In this document: piece by piece, positions 36,502 to 46,224 of the stretch
Layout: each line of letters begins with the position of its first letter
How positions within the stretch are numbered: position 1 is the first letter of the stretch
NCBI GenBank assembly: GCA_041395845.1
Contig: JAWKZS010000005.1
Span: 1-64,000, forward strand
Reading direction: 5' to 3'
From: Ch67 sp041395845
GTDB taxonomy: Bacteria; Pseudomonadota; Gammaproteobacteria; Pseudomonadales; Ketobacteraceae
Length of the DNA: 64,000 bases
The notes under the pieces: generated by a model
What the model was told of the DNA's origin: nothing
What the model saw: only the letters and a program-made list of their open reading frames with translations
Databases searched by the model: none
Position numbers and translations under genes: made by a program

Positions 36502-37388
36502 GGACACCCTTCTGCCCAATCTAAGCCTGCAAGACCAAACCACGGATTTTCTGCTCTACACCGCGCCCAACGGCGCGATCAAGGTGGAAGTGCTGCTCAG
36601 TAATGAAACCATCTGGCTGACGCAGGAACGCATGGCTGAGCTGTTCGGCGTTCAACGCCCTGCCATTACCAAGCACCTGAAAAATATCTTTAAAAGCAAT
36701 GAATTACAGGAGGAAGTGGTATGTTCCATTTTGGAACATACCACTGAGCACGGCGCCATTGCCGGTAAAACCCAGACCAGTAAGGTCAAGTATTACAACC
36801 TGGATGCGGTGATTTCGGTCGGCTACCGGGTTAACTCCGCCCAGGCCACCCAGTTCCGTATCTGGGCCACCCAGCTGATCAAGGAGTACATCATCAAGGG
36901 CTTTGCCATGGATGATGAGCGCCTCAAGAATGGCCGCTTCTTTGGCAAGGACTATTTCCGCGAATTGCTGGAGCGGGTGCGCTCGATCCGCGCCAGCGAG
37001 CGGCGCATCTATCAGCAGATTACCGATATCTTTGCCGAGTGCAGCATCGATTACGATCCCAAATCGAAAACAACGCAGCAGTTTTACGCCCACGTGCAGG
37101 ACAAGTTTCATGCAGCTTGAGCGAGCCGTATCCGCCTTCTTCGACTATATCGAGGGCATTATCGAGCGGCGCAATACTTTTACCATGGAAAGCTTCGCGG
37201 AAAGCGTCAACAAGTTCCTCGCCTTCAATGAATACCGGATTCTGGAAGGCTATGGAACCGTTTCTCGCCAGCAGGCGGAACAGAAGGCCCATGCAGAATA
37301 CGAAAAGTTCAATAAGCAGCAACGCATCGAGTCAGACTTTGACCGTGAAGTAAAAAAACTGCTGCGAAAAAAGGATAACGAGGCATGA
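36494..37388 (+). pseudogene. RhuM-family protein with an internal deletion and frame change
   Basis: First frame: 208 residues from ATG 36494 (overlapping the RhuM-Fic stop), with FGVQRPAITKHLKNIFKSNE, NLDAVISVGYRVNSAQATQF and ERRIYQQITDIFAECSIDYD, a classic RhuM sequence, ending at 37120 with QDKFHAA. The second frame from about 37111 gives MQLERAVSAFFDYIEGIIER, then NTFTMESFAESVNKFLAFNE and DFDREVKKLLRKKDNEA, the normal C-terminal end of RhuM proteins. The usual middle part (roughly 50 residues with the AAE and VAKNYL motifs) is missing at the junction, so a deletion of about 150 bases took place. The second piece could be made from ATG 37111 and overlaps hsdR by ATGA. Function of RhuM is unknown; the gene is often found next to type I systems. 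Confidence 0.65.
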
Positions 37389-40300
37389 CTGATTACAAGA
37401 CCATCGCAGAATCCAGGAGTTTTATCGTCCTCGACAAATACGTTCGCGAGTGGAAGGTGGCGGAAAGCTACCAGAGCGAAAGCGACCTGGAACGGGAGCT
37501 GATTCAGGACTTGGTCAATCAGGGCTACGAACTGTTACCCACCCTGAACAACCCCGACGCCATGCTGGCCAATGTGCGCGCGCAGCTACAGGCCCTCAAT
37601 AACGTGGAGTTTCTTGAAGGTGAATGGCGTCGCTTTGTGGAAACGTACCTGGATAAGCCCAGCGACACTATCGCCGACAAAACCCGCAAGATCCACGATG
37701 ACTATATTCACGACTTTGTCTTTGACGATGGCCGCATCAAAAACATTTACCTGCTGGACAAGAAGAATATCGCCCGCAACAAGGTGCAGGTAATCAAGCA
37801 GTTCGAGCAAACCGGCAGCCATGCCAACCGCTATGACGTCACCATTCTGGTGAATGGCTTGCCACTGGTGCAGATCGAACTGAAAAAGCGCGGCGTGGCG
37901 ATTCGGGAAGCCTTTAATCAGGTGCATCGTTACAGCAAGGAAAGCTTTAACAGCGAGCATTCCCTGTTCAAGTATTTGCAGCTGTTCGTGATATCCAATG
38001 GCACCGACAGCCGTTACTTTGCCAATACCACGCAGCGCAACAAGAATAGCTACGACTTCACCATGAACTGGGCAAAGGCGGATAACAGCCTGATCAGGGA
38101 CCTGAAAGACTTTACCGCTACCTTCTTTCAGAAAGAGACCCTGCTGAAAGTGTTGTTGCGCTATTCGGTGTTTGATGTCAGCAATACCTTGCTGGTGATG
38201 CGCCCCTACCAGATTGCCGCCACAGAGCGAATCCTATGGAAGGTGAAAACCTCGTTTGAGGCAAAGAACTGGAGCAATCCCGAGGGCGGCGGCTACATCT
38301 GGCACACCACTGGATCAGGCAAAACCCTCACGAGTTTTAAGGCCGCGCGCCTGGCCACCGAGCTGGATTTTATCGACAAAGTTTTCTTCGTGGTGGACAG
38401 GAAAGACCTGGACTACCAGACCATGAAGGAATACCAGCGCTTTTCGCCCGACAGCGTGAATGGTTCCGACAGCACTGCCGGCTTGAAACGCAATCTGGAC
38501 AAGGACGATAACAAGATCATCGTCACCACTATCCAGAAGCTCAACAACCTGATGAAGAGCGAAGGCGACTTGCCCATCTACAACAAGCAGGTAGTGTTTA
38601 TCTTTGACGAGTGCCACCGCAGCCAGTTTGGTGAGGCACAAAAAAACCTGAAGAAGAAATTCAAACGTTTTTATCAGTTTGGCTTTACCGGCACACCTAT
38701 CTTTCCGCAAAACGCCCTGGGTGCAGACACCACAGCCAGCGTGTTTGGCCGGGAACTGCATTCCTATGTGATCACCGATGCGATTCGCGATGAAAAGGTG
38801 CTCAAGTTTAAGGTCGACTACAACGATGTGCGCCCAAAGTTCAAGGAAATAGAAACCGAGCAGGATTTAAACAAACTCAGTGCGGCTGAAAACAAACAAG
38901 CCTTGCTACACCCGGAACGTATTCGTGAAATATCCCAGTACATCCTGAACAACTACCGTCAGAAGACACACCGCTTGCAAGCCAACGCCAAGGGCTTCAA
39001 TGCAATGTTCGCGGTAAGCAGCGTGGATGCCGCCAAGCTCTATTATGAATCGCTGAACAAATTGCAGGCCGACTCTTCAAACAAGAATAGCGGCAAGGCG
39101 CTGAAGATCGCCACGATCTTCTCGTTTGCTGCCAACGAAGAGCAGGATGCGGTTGGTGATATTCGGGACGAGAGCTTTGACGTCTCGGCCATGAACAGCA
39201 GCGCCAAAGAGTTCTTGAATGCCGCCATCGCCGACTACAACGCCTTCTTTAAAACCAACTTCAGCGTAGACAGCAACGGCTTTCAAAACTATTACCGTGA
39301 TTTAGCCAAGCGGGTGAAAGCCAAAGAAATCGACTTGCTGATTGTAGTGGGCATGTTCCTGACGGGATTTGACGCACCAACGCTGAATACCTTGTTTGTT
39401 GACAAGAACCTGCGTTACCACGGCTTGATTCAGGCTTATTCGCGCACAAACCGTATTTATGATGCCACCAAAACGTTTGGCAACATCGTCACGTTCCGTG
39501 ATCTGGAACAAGCCACTGTCGATGCAATAACCCTGTTCGGCGACAAGAACACCAAGAACGTTGTGCTGGAGAAGAGCTACAAGGAATACATGGACGGTTT
39601 TACCGATGTGATTACCGGCCAGGCGCGGCGCGGCTTTTTAGATGTGGTAAGCGAGCTGGAGCAGCGCTTTCCTGACCCCACCACCATCGAAAAAGAGTCG
39701 GACAAAAAAGCCTTTGCCAAGCTCTTTGGCGAATACCTGCGCGTCGAGAATGTGCTGCAAAACTATGATGAATTTGCCAGCCTGAAAGCCCTGCAAAGCG
39801 TGGACATGAACGACCCGGAAGCGGTCGAGACATTCAAGGCCAAGCACTATCTTGACGATGAAAAACTGGCAGAATTGCTGACCATACGTGTTCCGGCCGA
39901 GCGCAAGATTCAAGATTATCGCTCGACTTACAACGATATCCGCGATTGGCAGCGCAGGCAGAAGTCGGCCGAAGAAAAAGAGAAATCCACCATCGACTGG
40001 GATGATGTGGTGTTTGAGGTGGACCTGCTGAAATCCCAGGAAATCAATCTGGATTACATTCTGGAGCTGATCTTCGAACACAACAAGAAAACCAAAAGCA
40101 AAGCCGATTTGGTGGATGAAGTACGCCGGGTAATTCGTGCCAGCCTTGGCAACCGCGCGAAGGAAAGCCTGCTGGTCGACTTTATCAATCAAACCGACCT
40201 CGACCAGATTGGCGATAAAGCAACTGTGATCGAAGCCTTTTTCGCTTTTGCTCAGGCCGAGCAGCAACGGGAAGCCGAAGAGCTGATTAACTCAGAAAGC

Positions 40301-40498
40301 CTGAATGCTGAAGAAGCCCGGCGCTACATCGCCACCTCGCTGAGGCGTGAGTACGCCAGTGACGCCGGCACGGAACTTAACTCGATTCTGCCCAAGATGA
40401 GCAAGTTGAATCCGCAGTATTTGACCAAGAAACAAAGCGTTTTCCAGAAGATTGCCGCGTTTGTTGAGAAGTTCAAGGGTGTGGGCGGCCAGGTCTAG
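37385..40498 (+). CDS. hsdR: Type I restriction endonuclease motor subunit, EcoR124-like
   Basis: 1037 residues, one less than EcoR124I HsdR. The nuclease site matches the known EcoR124I positions exactly: Asp151 and Glu165-x-Lys167 in YDVTILVNGLPLVQIELKKR. The translocase has Walker A HTTGSGKT at 307-314 (Lys313) and DECH at 408-411, then FTGTPIF and the later helicase motifs (VVGMFLTGFDAPTLNTLFVD, LIQAYSRTNR). It pulls DNA past the HsdM-HsdS complex with ATP and cuts unmethylated DNA at a distance. The start overlaps the RhuM remnant. Intact, unlike hsdS, so the cell keeps a functional motor subunit. Confidence 0.95.
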   Translation: MTDYKTIAESRSFIVLDKYVREWKVAESYQSESDLERELIQDLVNQGYELLPTLNNPDAMLANVRAQLQALNNVEFLEGEWRRFVETYLDKPSDTIADKTRKIHDDYIHDFVFDDGRIKNIYLLDKKNIARNKVQVIKQFEQTGSHANRYDVTILVNGLPLVQIELKKRGVAIREAFNQVHRYSKESFNSEHSLFKYLQLFVISNGTDSRYFANTTQRNKNSYDFTMNWAKADNSLIRDLKDFTATFFQKETLLKVLLRYSVFDVSNTLLVMRPYQIAATERILWKVKTSFEAKNWSNPEGGGYIWHTTGSGKTLTSFKAARLATELDFIDKVFFVVDRKDLDYQTMKEYQRFSPDSVNGSDSTAGLKRNLDKDDNKIIVTTIQKLNNLMKSEGDLPIYNKQVVFIFDECHRSQFGEAQKNLKKKFKRFYQFGFTGTPIFPQNALGADTTASVFGRELHSYVITDAIRDEKVLKFKVDYNDVRPKFKEIETEQDLNKLSAAENKQALLHPERIREISQYILNNYRQKTHRLQANAKGFNAMFAVSSVDAAKLYYESLNKLQADSSNKNSGKALKIATIFSFAANEEQDAVGDIRDESFDVSAMNSSAKEFLNAAIADYNAFFKTNFSVDSNGFQNYYRDLAKRVKAKEIDLLIVVGMFLTGFDAPTLNTLFVDKNLRYHGLIQAYSRTNRIYDATKTFGNIVTFRDLEQATVDAITLFGDKNTKNVVLEKSYKEYMDGFTDVITGQARRGFLDVVSELEQRFPDPTTIEKESDKKAFAKLFGEYLRVENVLQNYDEFASLKALQSVDMNDPEAVETFKAKHYLDDEKLAELLTIRVPAERKIQDYRSTYNDIRDWQRRQKSAEEKEKSTIDWDDVVFEVDLLKSQEINLDYILELIFEHNKKTKSKADLVDEVRRVIRASLGNRAKESLLVDFINQTDLDQIGDKATVIEAFFAFAQAEQQREAEELINSESLNAEEARRYIATSLRREYASDAGTELNSILPKMSKLNPQYLTKKQSVFQKIAAFVEKFKGVGGQV

Positions 40499-40502
40499 TA
40501 AA

Positions 40503-40529
40503 GAGTATGGGGGCGCTGATTCCATACTC
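40503..40529. terminator. Hairpin between hsdR and the acyl-CoA synthetase gene
   Basis: GAGTATGG (40503-40510) and CCATACTC (40522-40529) form a perfect 8-bp stem with an 11-base loop, between two converging genes. No T-run follows on either side, so it may be only a weak terminator. Confidence 0.45.
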
Positions 40530-40548
40530 AGCGCTAGCCCTCACACCC

Positions 40549-42369
40549 TCACCACCCCCGCACAATCCCCTCAATCATCTCCGGTGTCAGCGGCACATAT
40601 CCTTCTTCCACACCTTTGTAGAAAAACACCGGATCTTTCACCCGCGCCAGATCGAAACCTTCATTCTTCAGTTCCACCTTGCGATTCTTGAAGGTGCCGG
40701 TGATTTCGTGTTCGTCCCGCACGCGCAGGAACAGGGGCACGGCATAAGCGGGCAGATGCCGGGTGAGCACAGCCGCGCAGGTCTTACCATCGAACTGCGC
40801 CGGCGGCACGGTGAGTGTGAGTGCGGCCATGCCGGCGCGGCCATCGTGGCCGGGTACCTGCACGCCATACACCACGGCCTGCTCCACCTGGGTGACGTCG
40901 GCAAAGGCGGCTTCGACTTCGGTGGTCGCAACGTTCTCACCTTTCCAGCGGAAGGTGTCACCCAGGCGATCGACAAACTGGATATGGCGGAAGCCCTGAT
41001 CACGCACCAGATCGCCGGTGTTGAACCAGCAATCGCCGGGCGTGAAAGCATCGCGGAACAGTTTTTTCTCGCTGGCGGCAGGGTCGGTGTATCCATCAAA
41101 CGGCGTGCGCGGTGTGATCTGGGTAATCAGCAAGCCGGTGCCACCCACCGGTACTTTCTGCAGGCGTCCGGCGCTGTTGCGCACCGGTTGTTCGGTGTCA
41201 GGATCGTATTGCACGATGGCAAACGGCAGCGGACAGAAGCCAGCGGTGGCGTCGACATTGAACGCATTCACAAAGCCCAGATTGCATTCGCTGGCGCCAT
41301 AGAATTCGGCGATGCGCTGGATGCCAAAACGCTGTTTGAAGCTGTGCCAGATTTCCGGCCGCAGACCATTGCCCACCACCACGCGAATCAGATGCTGGTG
41401 ATCCCGCTCGCTGGGGGGCTGGTTCAGCAGATAGCGACACAGTTCACCGATATAGCAGAACGCGGTGGCACGATGCTGACGCACTTCATCCCAGAAACGC
41501 GACACGCTGAATTTACGGGTGAGTGCCAGACACGCGCCCGATCCCAGCGCAGCGCCCCAGCTCACGGTGAGTGCGTTGTTGTGATACAGCGGCAACGGTA
41601 CATACAGCACGTCATCGGCGCGCAGGCGCATCGCCAGCAATCCCATGCCGGCCATACCCATCAGCCAGCGGTAGTGACTCATCACTGACGCCTTGGGCAT
41701 GCCGGTGGTGCCCGAGGTGAAAATGAAAAAGCACGGCTGCTTCATCTTCACTTTGCCGGTGCTGGCAGGATTGTGTTTCGGGAACGCGCGACATTCCGTC
41801 ATCAGATCGGAATAGCCCGCCGGGCGTTCGCTGTCCGCATCACCCACCCAGTAATGCCAGATATCGTTGCTCTGCAGCGGACTGAATGGCGTGGTTTCCA
41901 GCGCTGCCACGCTTTCTGCCGATGTCACCATCAGCTTGGGTTTGATCAGGTTGATACTGTGGGTGAGTACTGCATCGCGCTGATTGAAGTTGAGCATGCC
42001 GGCAATGGCGCCCAGTTTGACAGTAGCCGCCACACACACCAGCAGTTCGGGGCGGTTTTCCATCAGCAGCCCCACCACGTCGCCAGCGCGTACGCCCTGG
42101 CGCGCAAACAGTGCCGCCACCTGATTTACCCAGCCGTTGAAATCGCGATAACTCCACTGGTGTTCGCCAAAGCGCAGGGCCGGCCGGTTCGGGTGGCGCT
42201 GCGCCTGCTGTTCCAGCAACTGGCCGATGGAAAACGCGCGCTCGGGTTTGGCCCGCGCCATGTGCAGTGCACCAGTGGCCATCACCGGCAGATCAGGAAT
42301 CAGTTCGAGCATGCCCTTGGCCAGTTGCGGCAGGGTAACGAGTTGGTTGTTGTTTTTGTTATTCATCAT
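40549..42369 (-). CDS. Long-chain acyl-CoA synthetase, FadD6/FATP-like
   Basis: 606 residues from ATG 42369 (GGAG 8 bases before). The AMP-binding signature FIFTSGTTGMPKASVMSH and the later FNTGDLVRDQGFRHIQFVDR and FKNRKVELKNEGFD are typical. It activates a carboxylic acid, most likely a long-chain fatty acid, to acyl-CoA via an acyl-AMP. The first 45 residues are hydrophobic and Leu-rich, like the FATP/very-long-chain synthetases that act at membranes, so it belongs to that branch rather than to FadD proper. Its product would feed the fatty acyl-CoA reductase at 10.9 kb, though the two genes are far apart. It ends 13 bases from the prenyltransferase gene on the same strand. Confidence 0.85.
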   Translation of the reverse strand: MMNNKNNNQLVTLPQLAKGMLELIPDLPVMATGALHMARAKPERAFSIGQLLEQQAQRHPNRPALRFGEHQWSYRDFNGWVNQVAALFARQGVRAGDVVGLLMENRPELLVCVAATVKLGAIAGMLNFNQRDAVLTHSINLIKPKLMVTSAESVAALETTPFSPLQSNDIWHYWVGDADSERPAGYSDLMTECRAFPKHNPASTGKVKMKQPCFFIFTSGTTGMPKASVMSHYRWLMGMAGMGLLAMRLRADDVLYVPLPLYHNNALTVSWGAALGSGACLALTRKFSVSRFWDEVRQHRATAFCYIGELCRYLLNQPPSERDHQHLIRVVVGNGLRPEIWHSFKQRFGIQRIAEFYGASECNLGFVNAFNVDATAGFCPLPFAIVQYDPDTEQPVRNSAGRLQKVPVGGTGLLITQITPRTPFDGYTDPAASEKKLFRDAFTPGDCWFNTGDLVRDQGFRHIQFVDRLGDTFRWKGENVATTEVEAAFADVTQVEQAVVYGVQVPGHDGRAGMAALTLTVPPAQFDGKTCAAVLTRHLPAYAVPLFLRVRDEHEITGTFKNRKVELKNEGFDLARVKDPVFFYKGVEEGYVPLTPEMIEGIVRGW

Positions 42370-42381
42370 GCCTGCTCCAAT

Positions 42382-43284
42382 TCAATAAGCCATCAGCAAA
42401 CTCACACCCAGCAACGTGGGCGTGAGCAGATTCACCAGTACATTCATCGCCAGCGCCGGTTTGAGTGCGTCAATATCACGCCCGTCAAAGCGGAACGCAC
42501 CCAGCGTTGCGCGCACCGCCAGTGGCGCTGTCAGCAATGCCAGCGCACTCCACACCGGCAGGATCTGCAAGACAATGCAGCCGATCAAGGTGCCGTACGC
42601 TGCCAGATTGAACAGCGCGTAGATCCAGTGTGCTTTTGGCAACCCGTAGACAATCGGAAAATGCCGGCGCCCGGCGGCGCGATCGGCGTCCAGATCCGGA
42701 TACTGGTTCAGCAACAGCAGATTGTTCACCAGAAAGAACGGCACCAGGGACACCAGCAGGGCAAACGGGGAATAGTTGCCGGCAAGCACCAGATGGGTGC
42801 CCATGACCATCAGCACACCAAAACCCAGACCCGGTGCGATCAGGCACATGAACGGCAGGCGGTTGAGCCACTGCGTATACGTGACAATGATGACTGTACC
42901 GAGCAGACCCAGCGGCGCCAGTGCCCAGCCGCGCAGCGCAATGAAATACAGTCCCAGCAACAAGGTAATACCGAGGGTGGCAATGCCGCCGATCAACACC
43001 GCATTGAGCGCCAGCGGATTGGCCGGCAGGGCGCCGCTGCCACCGCTGAACGGCGTGCGCTGGGTGTTGCTGTCCAGTCCACTTTTGTAGTCGTGGTATT
43101 CGTTGAGCATGTTCACGCTGATGTGGGCACACAGGGCGCCCAGCAGAATCAGCGCCGCCAGTCCCCAGTCGATGGTGGTCACGGTGGCGGCAGAACCGAT
43201 TCCCACCAGCACGCAGGCCGGCGTGAGCAACAGAAACGGTGGCCGCATGGTGTTGATGACCGTAGCCAGATTCGACGCCATCAT
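42382..43284 (-). CDS. UbiA-family prenyltransferase, MenA-like
   Basis: 300 residues. About eight or nine hydrophobic helices; the first Asp-rich motif is NMLNEYHDYKSGLD and the second is NQYPDLDADRAAGRRHF, both characteristic of UbiA enzymes, with spacing nearest to MenA and chlorophyll synthase. UbiA enzymes move an isoprenoid chain from its diphosphate to an aromatic or other acceptor in the membrane. The start ATG 43284 overlaps the stop of the MCE gene as ATGA, so it is translationally coupled to a lipid-transport protein, an odd combination. The product could be menaquinone or another lipid; no other menaquinone genes are in view. Confidence 0.8.
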   Translation of the reverse strand: MMASNLATVINTMRPPFLLLTPACVLVGIGSAATVTTIDWGLAALILLGALCAHISVNMLNEYHDYKSGLDSNTQRTPFSGGSGALPANPLALNAVLIGGIATLGITLLLGLYFIALRGWALAPLGLLGTVIIVTYTQWLNRLPFMCLIAPGLGFGVLMVMGTHLVLAGNYSPFALLVSLVPFFLVNNLLLLNQYPDLDADRAAGRRHFPIVYGLPKAHWIYALFNLAAYGTLIGCIVLQILPVWSALALLTAPLAVRATLGAFRFDGRDIDALKPALAMNVLVNLLTPTLLGVSLLMAY

Positions 43285-45596
43285 TCGGACTCCTGTGTCG
43301 TCGCGGTTGCCAGGTTGATCTTCGGGCGCCACTGCAACCATTCCTCTTTCACTTCATCGTACAGGACAAAGGTTTCGCCGTTGCGGGCCAGTGGCAGACC
43401 GTTGCCGTTGTCCGGGGTGGAAAAGGCAATGCCACCGGCAAGAATGGATTCCAGCGAATCGGCGCGGATGGTGGCTCCTTTGAACAGGCCGACATCGATG
43501 CTGATGCCACTGGCATTCCAGAACTGGGTGCCATCGCGCACCAGCGGCGCATACAACGGTTCGATATTGATAAAGACTTTGACGTGATCTGCCGTTTCGC
43601 CGAGCCGGAAGCCGGTGACTTTGCCGACTACAACATCGCGGTAATACACCTGCAAACCTTCACGCACCGATCCCAGCCGCGGCGTGATCAGGGTCAGGTT
43701 GAGCCCCTGTTCCTTGACCGTCTGCACCGGCGCCGCGTACTGGGCGGTAAAACTGCGCTGCGGGCGGCCGCTACCGGGAATCGCTTCAAAATATTTGCCC
43801 GTCACAAGGGTTTCCAGATGACTGGCGCCGGTGATGCCGAGTTTGGGTTGCACCAGCCAGAAAACGGAACCTTCGCGGGCAAATTTTTCCGGCTGTTCAT
43901 GCAGGATCGCCCGCGCCACGATGCCACTGAGATCGGCCTTGAGTTGCACGTCTTTGACTGCACCGATCTCGATACCCTGATAACGGATTACCGTGCCTGC
44001 TGTCACACCGTCGGCGTTGGTCAGCAGGATGTCGATGGCGGTGCCTTTTTCCTGGGCGCTGTCGTAGTCGTCGTACAGGGTGAACTGGGCACGATCCTGC
44101 ACCGGTTCACGACTGCTGTTGTCGGGATTGTAGAAACCGATCCCTCCCTGAATCAGACTGGCGAGGGATTCAGTGCGCAGCATGACCTTGCTGATGGAAC
44201 CGCTGAACTGCACCCCGCTGGCATTCCAGAACCGGGTGCCCTTGTGCACCAGCGAGCGGTATTCCGGCTCGATGCGGATATCAATCAGGACTGTGTCCTG
44301 CTGCGGTGAAAGCTGGTAAGCCTCGACCACGCCCACTGGCATCTTTCGATACAGCACGGGCGAGCCGACATCGATGGAACCGCGCTCGGCGGTTTGCAAA
44401 CGCAGGCGCAGACCTGGCTTTTTGGCATCGGGCGCCGGCGGCCTGGACAGCGCCACGAATTCACGGGTGGGCTCGCCTTCCCCCAGATCCATTTCGACGT
44501 AGCTGCCTTTCACCAGGGTATCCAGTCCACTGATCCCCTGCAGGGAAATCTGCGGCTTCGCCAGCCAGAACCGGGTGCCAGTGTTGAGATACTCTTCCAT
44601 GTCCGGCGACATGTTTACAGTGGCAATGACACTGCGGTGATCTTCGCTGAGCTTGATACCACGGATCACACCGGCTTCGAATCCCTTGAACATTACCCGC
44701 GCACCGCTGGACGGCAACGCATCATCCGCATTGAACGTGATGGTGGCCGTAATGCCGCGCTGGGCGGCCGAATAATTGCGATAGAGTTTGAACTGGTCAC
44801 CGTTGCGGGCCGGTGCTTCATTTTTTGGATCGGTAATATCAAAAGTGATGCCACCCCGCAGTACCGACAGCAGCGAATCCATCTGCACGTCCACGCCATC
44901 GAGTCCGGCCTTCACCCGCACGCCGCTGGTATTCCAGAAACGGGTTTTCTGGGTGATCAACTGATCGTAGGGCGGCTGCACGATGACGCTGACCACGACC
45001 TTGTCCTGCTGCGTATCCAGTTCGTAATCCAGCACACGTCCCACCACGATCTTCTTGTACAGCAGGGGCGCACCGACATTGACAGAACCCAGATCGTTCG
45101 CCACCAGTTTCAGGTGCAGGCCGGGTTCACTCATATCCACCGCCGGCGGCTCTTCCAGTGCAGTGAAATAGCGGGTAGGCGATCCGCCAGTGTCGATCTT
45201 GATCGCAATGTAGTTGCCGCTGACGATGGTTTCCAGACCGGTAATGCCGCTCAGGCTGATTTCCGGTTTTACCAGCCAGAACTTCGTACCTTCGCGCAGG
45301 AACGGTTCTATGCGGTTATCCATCTCGATCGTGGCCACCACACCTTTCAGATCGCTCTGGTCAAGCCGGATGTCGGTAACCACACCCGCCTGGATGCCCT
45401 CGTATATCACTTTGGTCTTGCCCACTTCGATACCGGTGCCGGTGGCGAAATCCACGGTGATTTCGATGGGCGCGTCGGTGATGGACTGGTACAGCAGCCA
45501 GACGCCGATGGCCAGCGCAATCAGCGGCAGCAGCCAGACAATCGAAAAGCTTTTCGAGGGTTGTACCAGGGCTTCCTGAACCTCAGTGTCGTTCAT
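43281..45596 (-). CDS. MCE-domain lipid transport protein with six MCE repeats (PqiB/LetB family)
   Basis: 771 residues. A single N-terminal helix (SFSIVWLLPLIALAIGVWLL) is followed by six MCE domains, each starting like ITVDFATGTGIEVGKTKVIY or its counterparts near residues 45, 160, 285, 400, 525 and 640, and each ending in a G[VI]V or GRV turn. E. coli PqiB has three and LetB seven, so six is an intermediate form. Such proteins form stacked rings, in LetB a tunnel long enough to span the periplasm and carry phospholipids between the membranes. The two upstream genes are half-size LetA/PqiA proteins. The exact number of domains was counted by eye and needs a profile search. Confidence 0.82.
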   Translation of the reverse strand: MNDTEVQEALVQPSKSFSIVWLLPLIALAIGVWLLYQSITDAPIEITVDFATGTGIEVGKTKVIYEGIQAGVVTDIRLDQSDLKGVVATIEMDNRIEPFLREGTKFWLVKPEISLSGITGLETIVSGNYIAIKIDTGGSPTRYFTALEEPPAVDMSEPGLHLKLVANDLGSVNVGAPLLYKKIVVGRVLDYELDTQQDKVVVSVIVQPPYDQLITQKTRFWNTSGVRVKAGLDGVDVQMDSLLSVLRGGITFDITDPKNEAPARNGDQFKLYRNYSAAQRGITATITFNADDALPSSGARVMFKGFEAGVIRGIKLSEDHRSVIATVNMSPDMEEYLNTGTRFWLAKPQISLQGISGLDTLVKGSYVEMDLGEGEPTREFVALSRPPAPDAKKPGLRLRLQTAERGSIDVGSPVLYRKMPVGVVEAYQLSPQQDTVLIDIRIEPEYRSLVHKGTRFWNASGVQFSGSISKVMLRTESLASLIQGGIGFYNPDNSSREPVQDRAQFTLYDDYDSAQEKGTAIDILLTNADGVTAGTVIRYQGIEIGAVKDVQLKADLSGIVARAILHEQPEKFAREGSVFWLVQPKLGITGASHLETLVTGKYFEAIPGSGRPQRSFTAQYAAPVQTVKEQGLNLTLITPRLGSVREGLQVYYRDVVVGKVTGFRLGETADHVKVFINIEPLYAPLVRDGTQFWNASGISIDVGLFKGATIRADSLESILAGGIAFSTPDNGNGLPLARNGETFVLYDEVKEEWLQWRPKINLATATTQESE

Positions 45597-46224
45597 CGTG
45601 ATGTTCCTGCAAATCCCAGATCAGACGGGGGTCAAAACTCATGGCGGCGAACATGGTGAGCACCACCACGGTGGCAAACGCCGTAGCACCGGTGCCGGCA
45701 CTGATGGTGGCAACCGCCCCCAGATCCACCAGCGTCACCAGAATGGAAATCATGAACAGATCGAGCATCGACCAGGCGCCGATCACTTCGATGATGCGAT
45801 ACAGAATGGTGCACTGGCGCTTGTTGAGTTGCCAGCGCCGTTGTACGGTCAGCAGCAAGACCATCAATCCCAGCAGCTTGAGCATTGGCACGACGATGGA
45901 CGCAACGAATACCAGGATGGCGATGGGAATCATGCCGTTCTGCACCAGCCGCACCACGCCGGACAGGATGGTATCCGGTTCGCCTTCACCCAGATAGATG
46001 ACCGTCATCACCGGATACAGGTTGGCGGGAAGCAGAAAGATCCACGCGGTGATGATCAGCGCCCAGGTGCGCGCCAGGCTGTTGGGACGTCGCGTATGGA
46101 GGCGGCTGCCGCAGCGCGGACAATAGCTGGCCTGCCCCGGCGTGACTGCGGCCTCCCGCACCACCAGATGACAATCGTTGCAGAGGACCAGCCCCTGGCT
46201 CTTAGCGGAGACGATGGCGTTCAC
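45583..46224 (-). CDS. PqiA/LetA half-protein (second half)
   Basis: 213 residues: a zinc-ribbon (CNDCHLVV ... YCPRCGSRL, two CxxC knuckles) and four hydrophobic helices (WALIITAWIFLLPANLYPVM, IPIAILVFVASIVVPMLKLL, and two more). E. coli LetA and PqiA carry two such units in one chain of about 420 residues; here each is its own gene. The gene overlaps the MCE start by 14 bases and the upstream half by 23 bases. Membrane partner of the MCE ring, probably loading lipid from the inner membrane. Confidence 0.82.
   Translation of the reverse strand: MNAIVSAKSQGLVLCNDCHLVVREAAVTPGQASYCPRCGSRLHTRRPNSLARTWALIITAWIFLLPANLYPVMTVIYLGEGEPDTILSGVVRLVQNGMIPIAILVFVASIVVPMLKLLGLMVLLLTVQRRWQLNKRQCTILYRIIEVIGAWSMLDLFMISILVTLVDLGAVATISAGTGATAFATVVVLTMFAAMSFDPRLIWDLQEHHDERH

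Noticed and set aside
30289..40498. Restriction island as an integrated mobile element with integrase or att sites.
   Set aside because: No integrase, transposase, tRNA gene or flanking direct repeat was found; only the inverted RhuM-Fic copies are seen.
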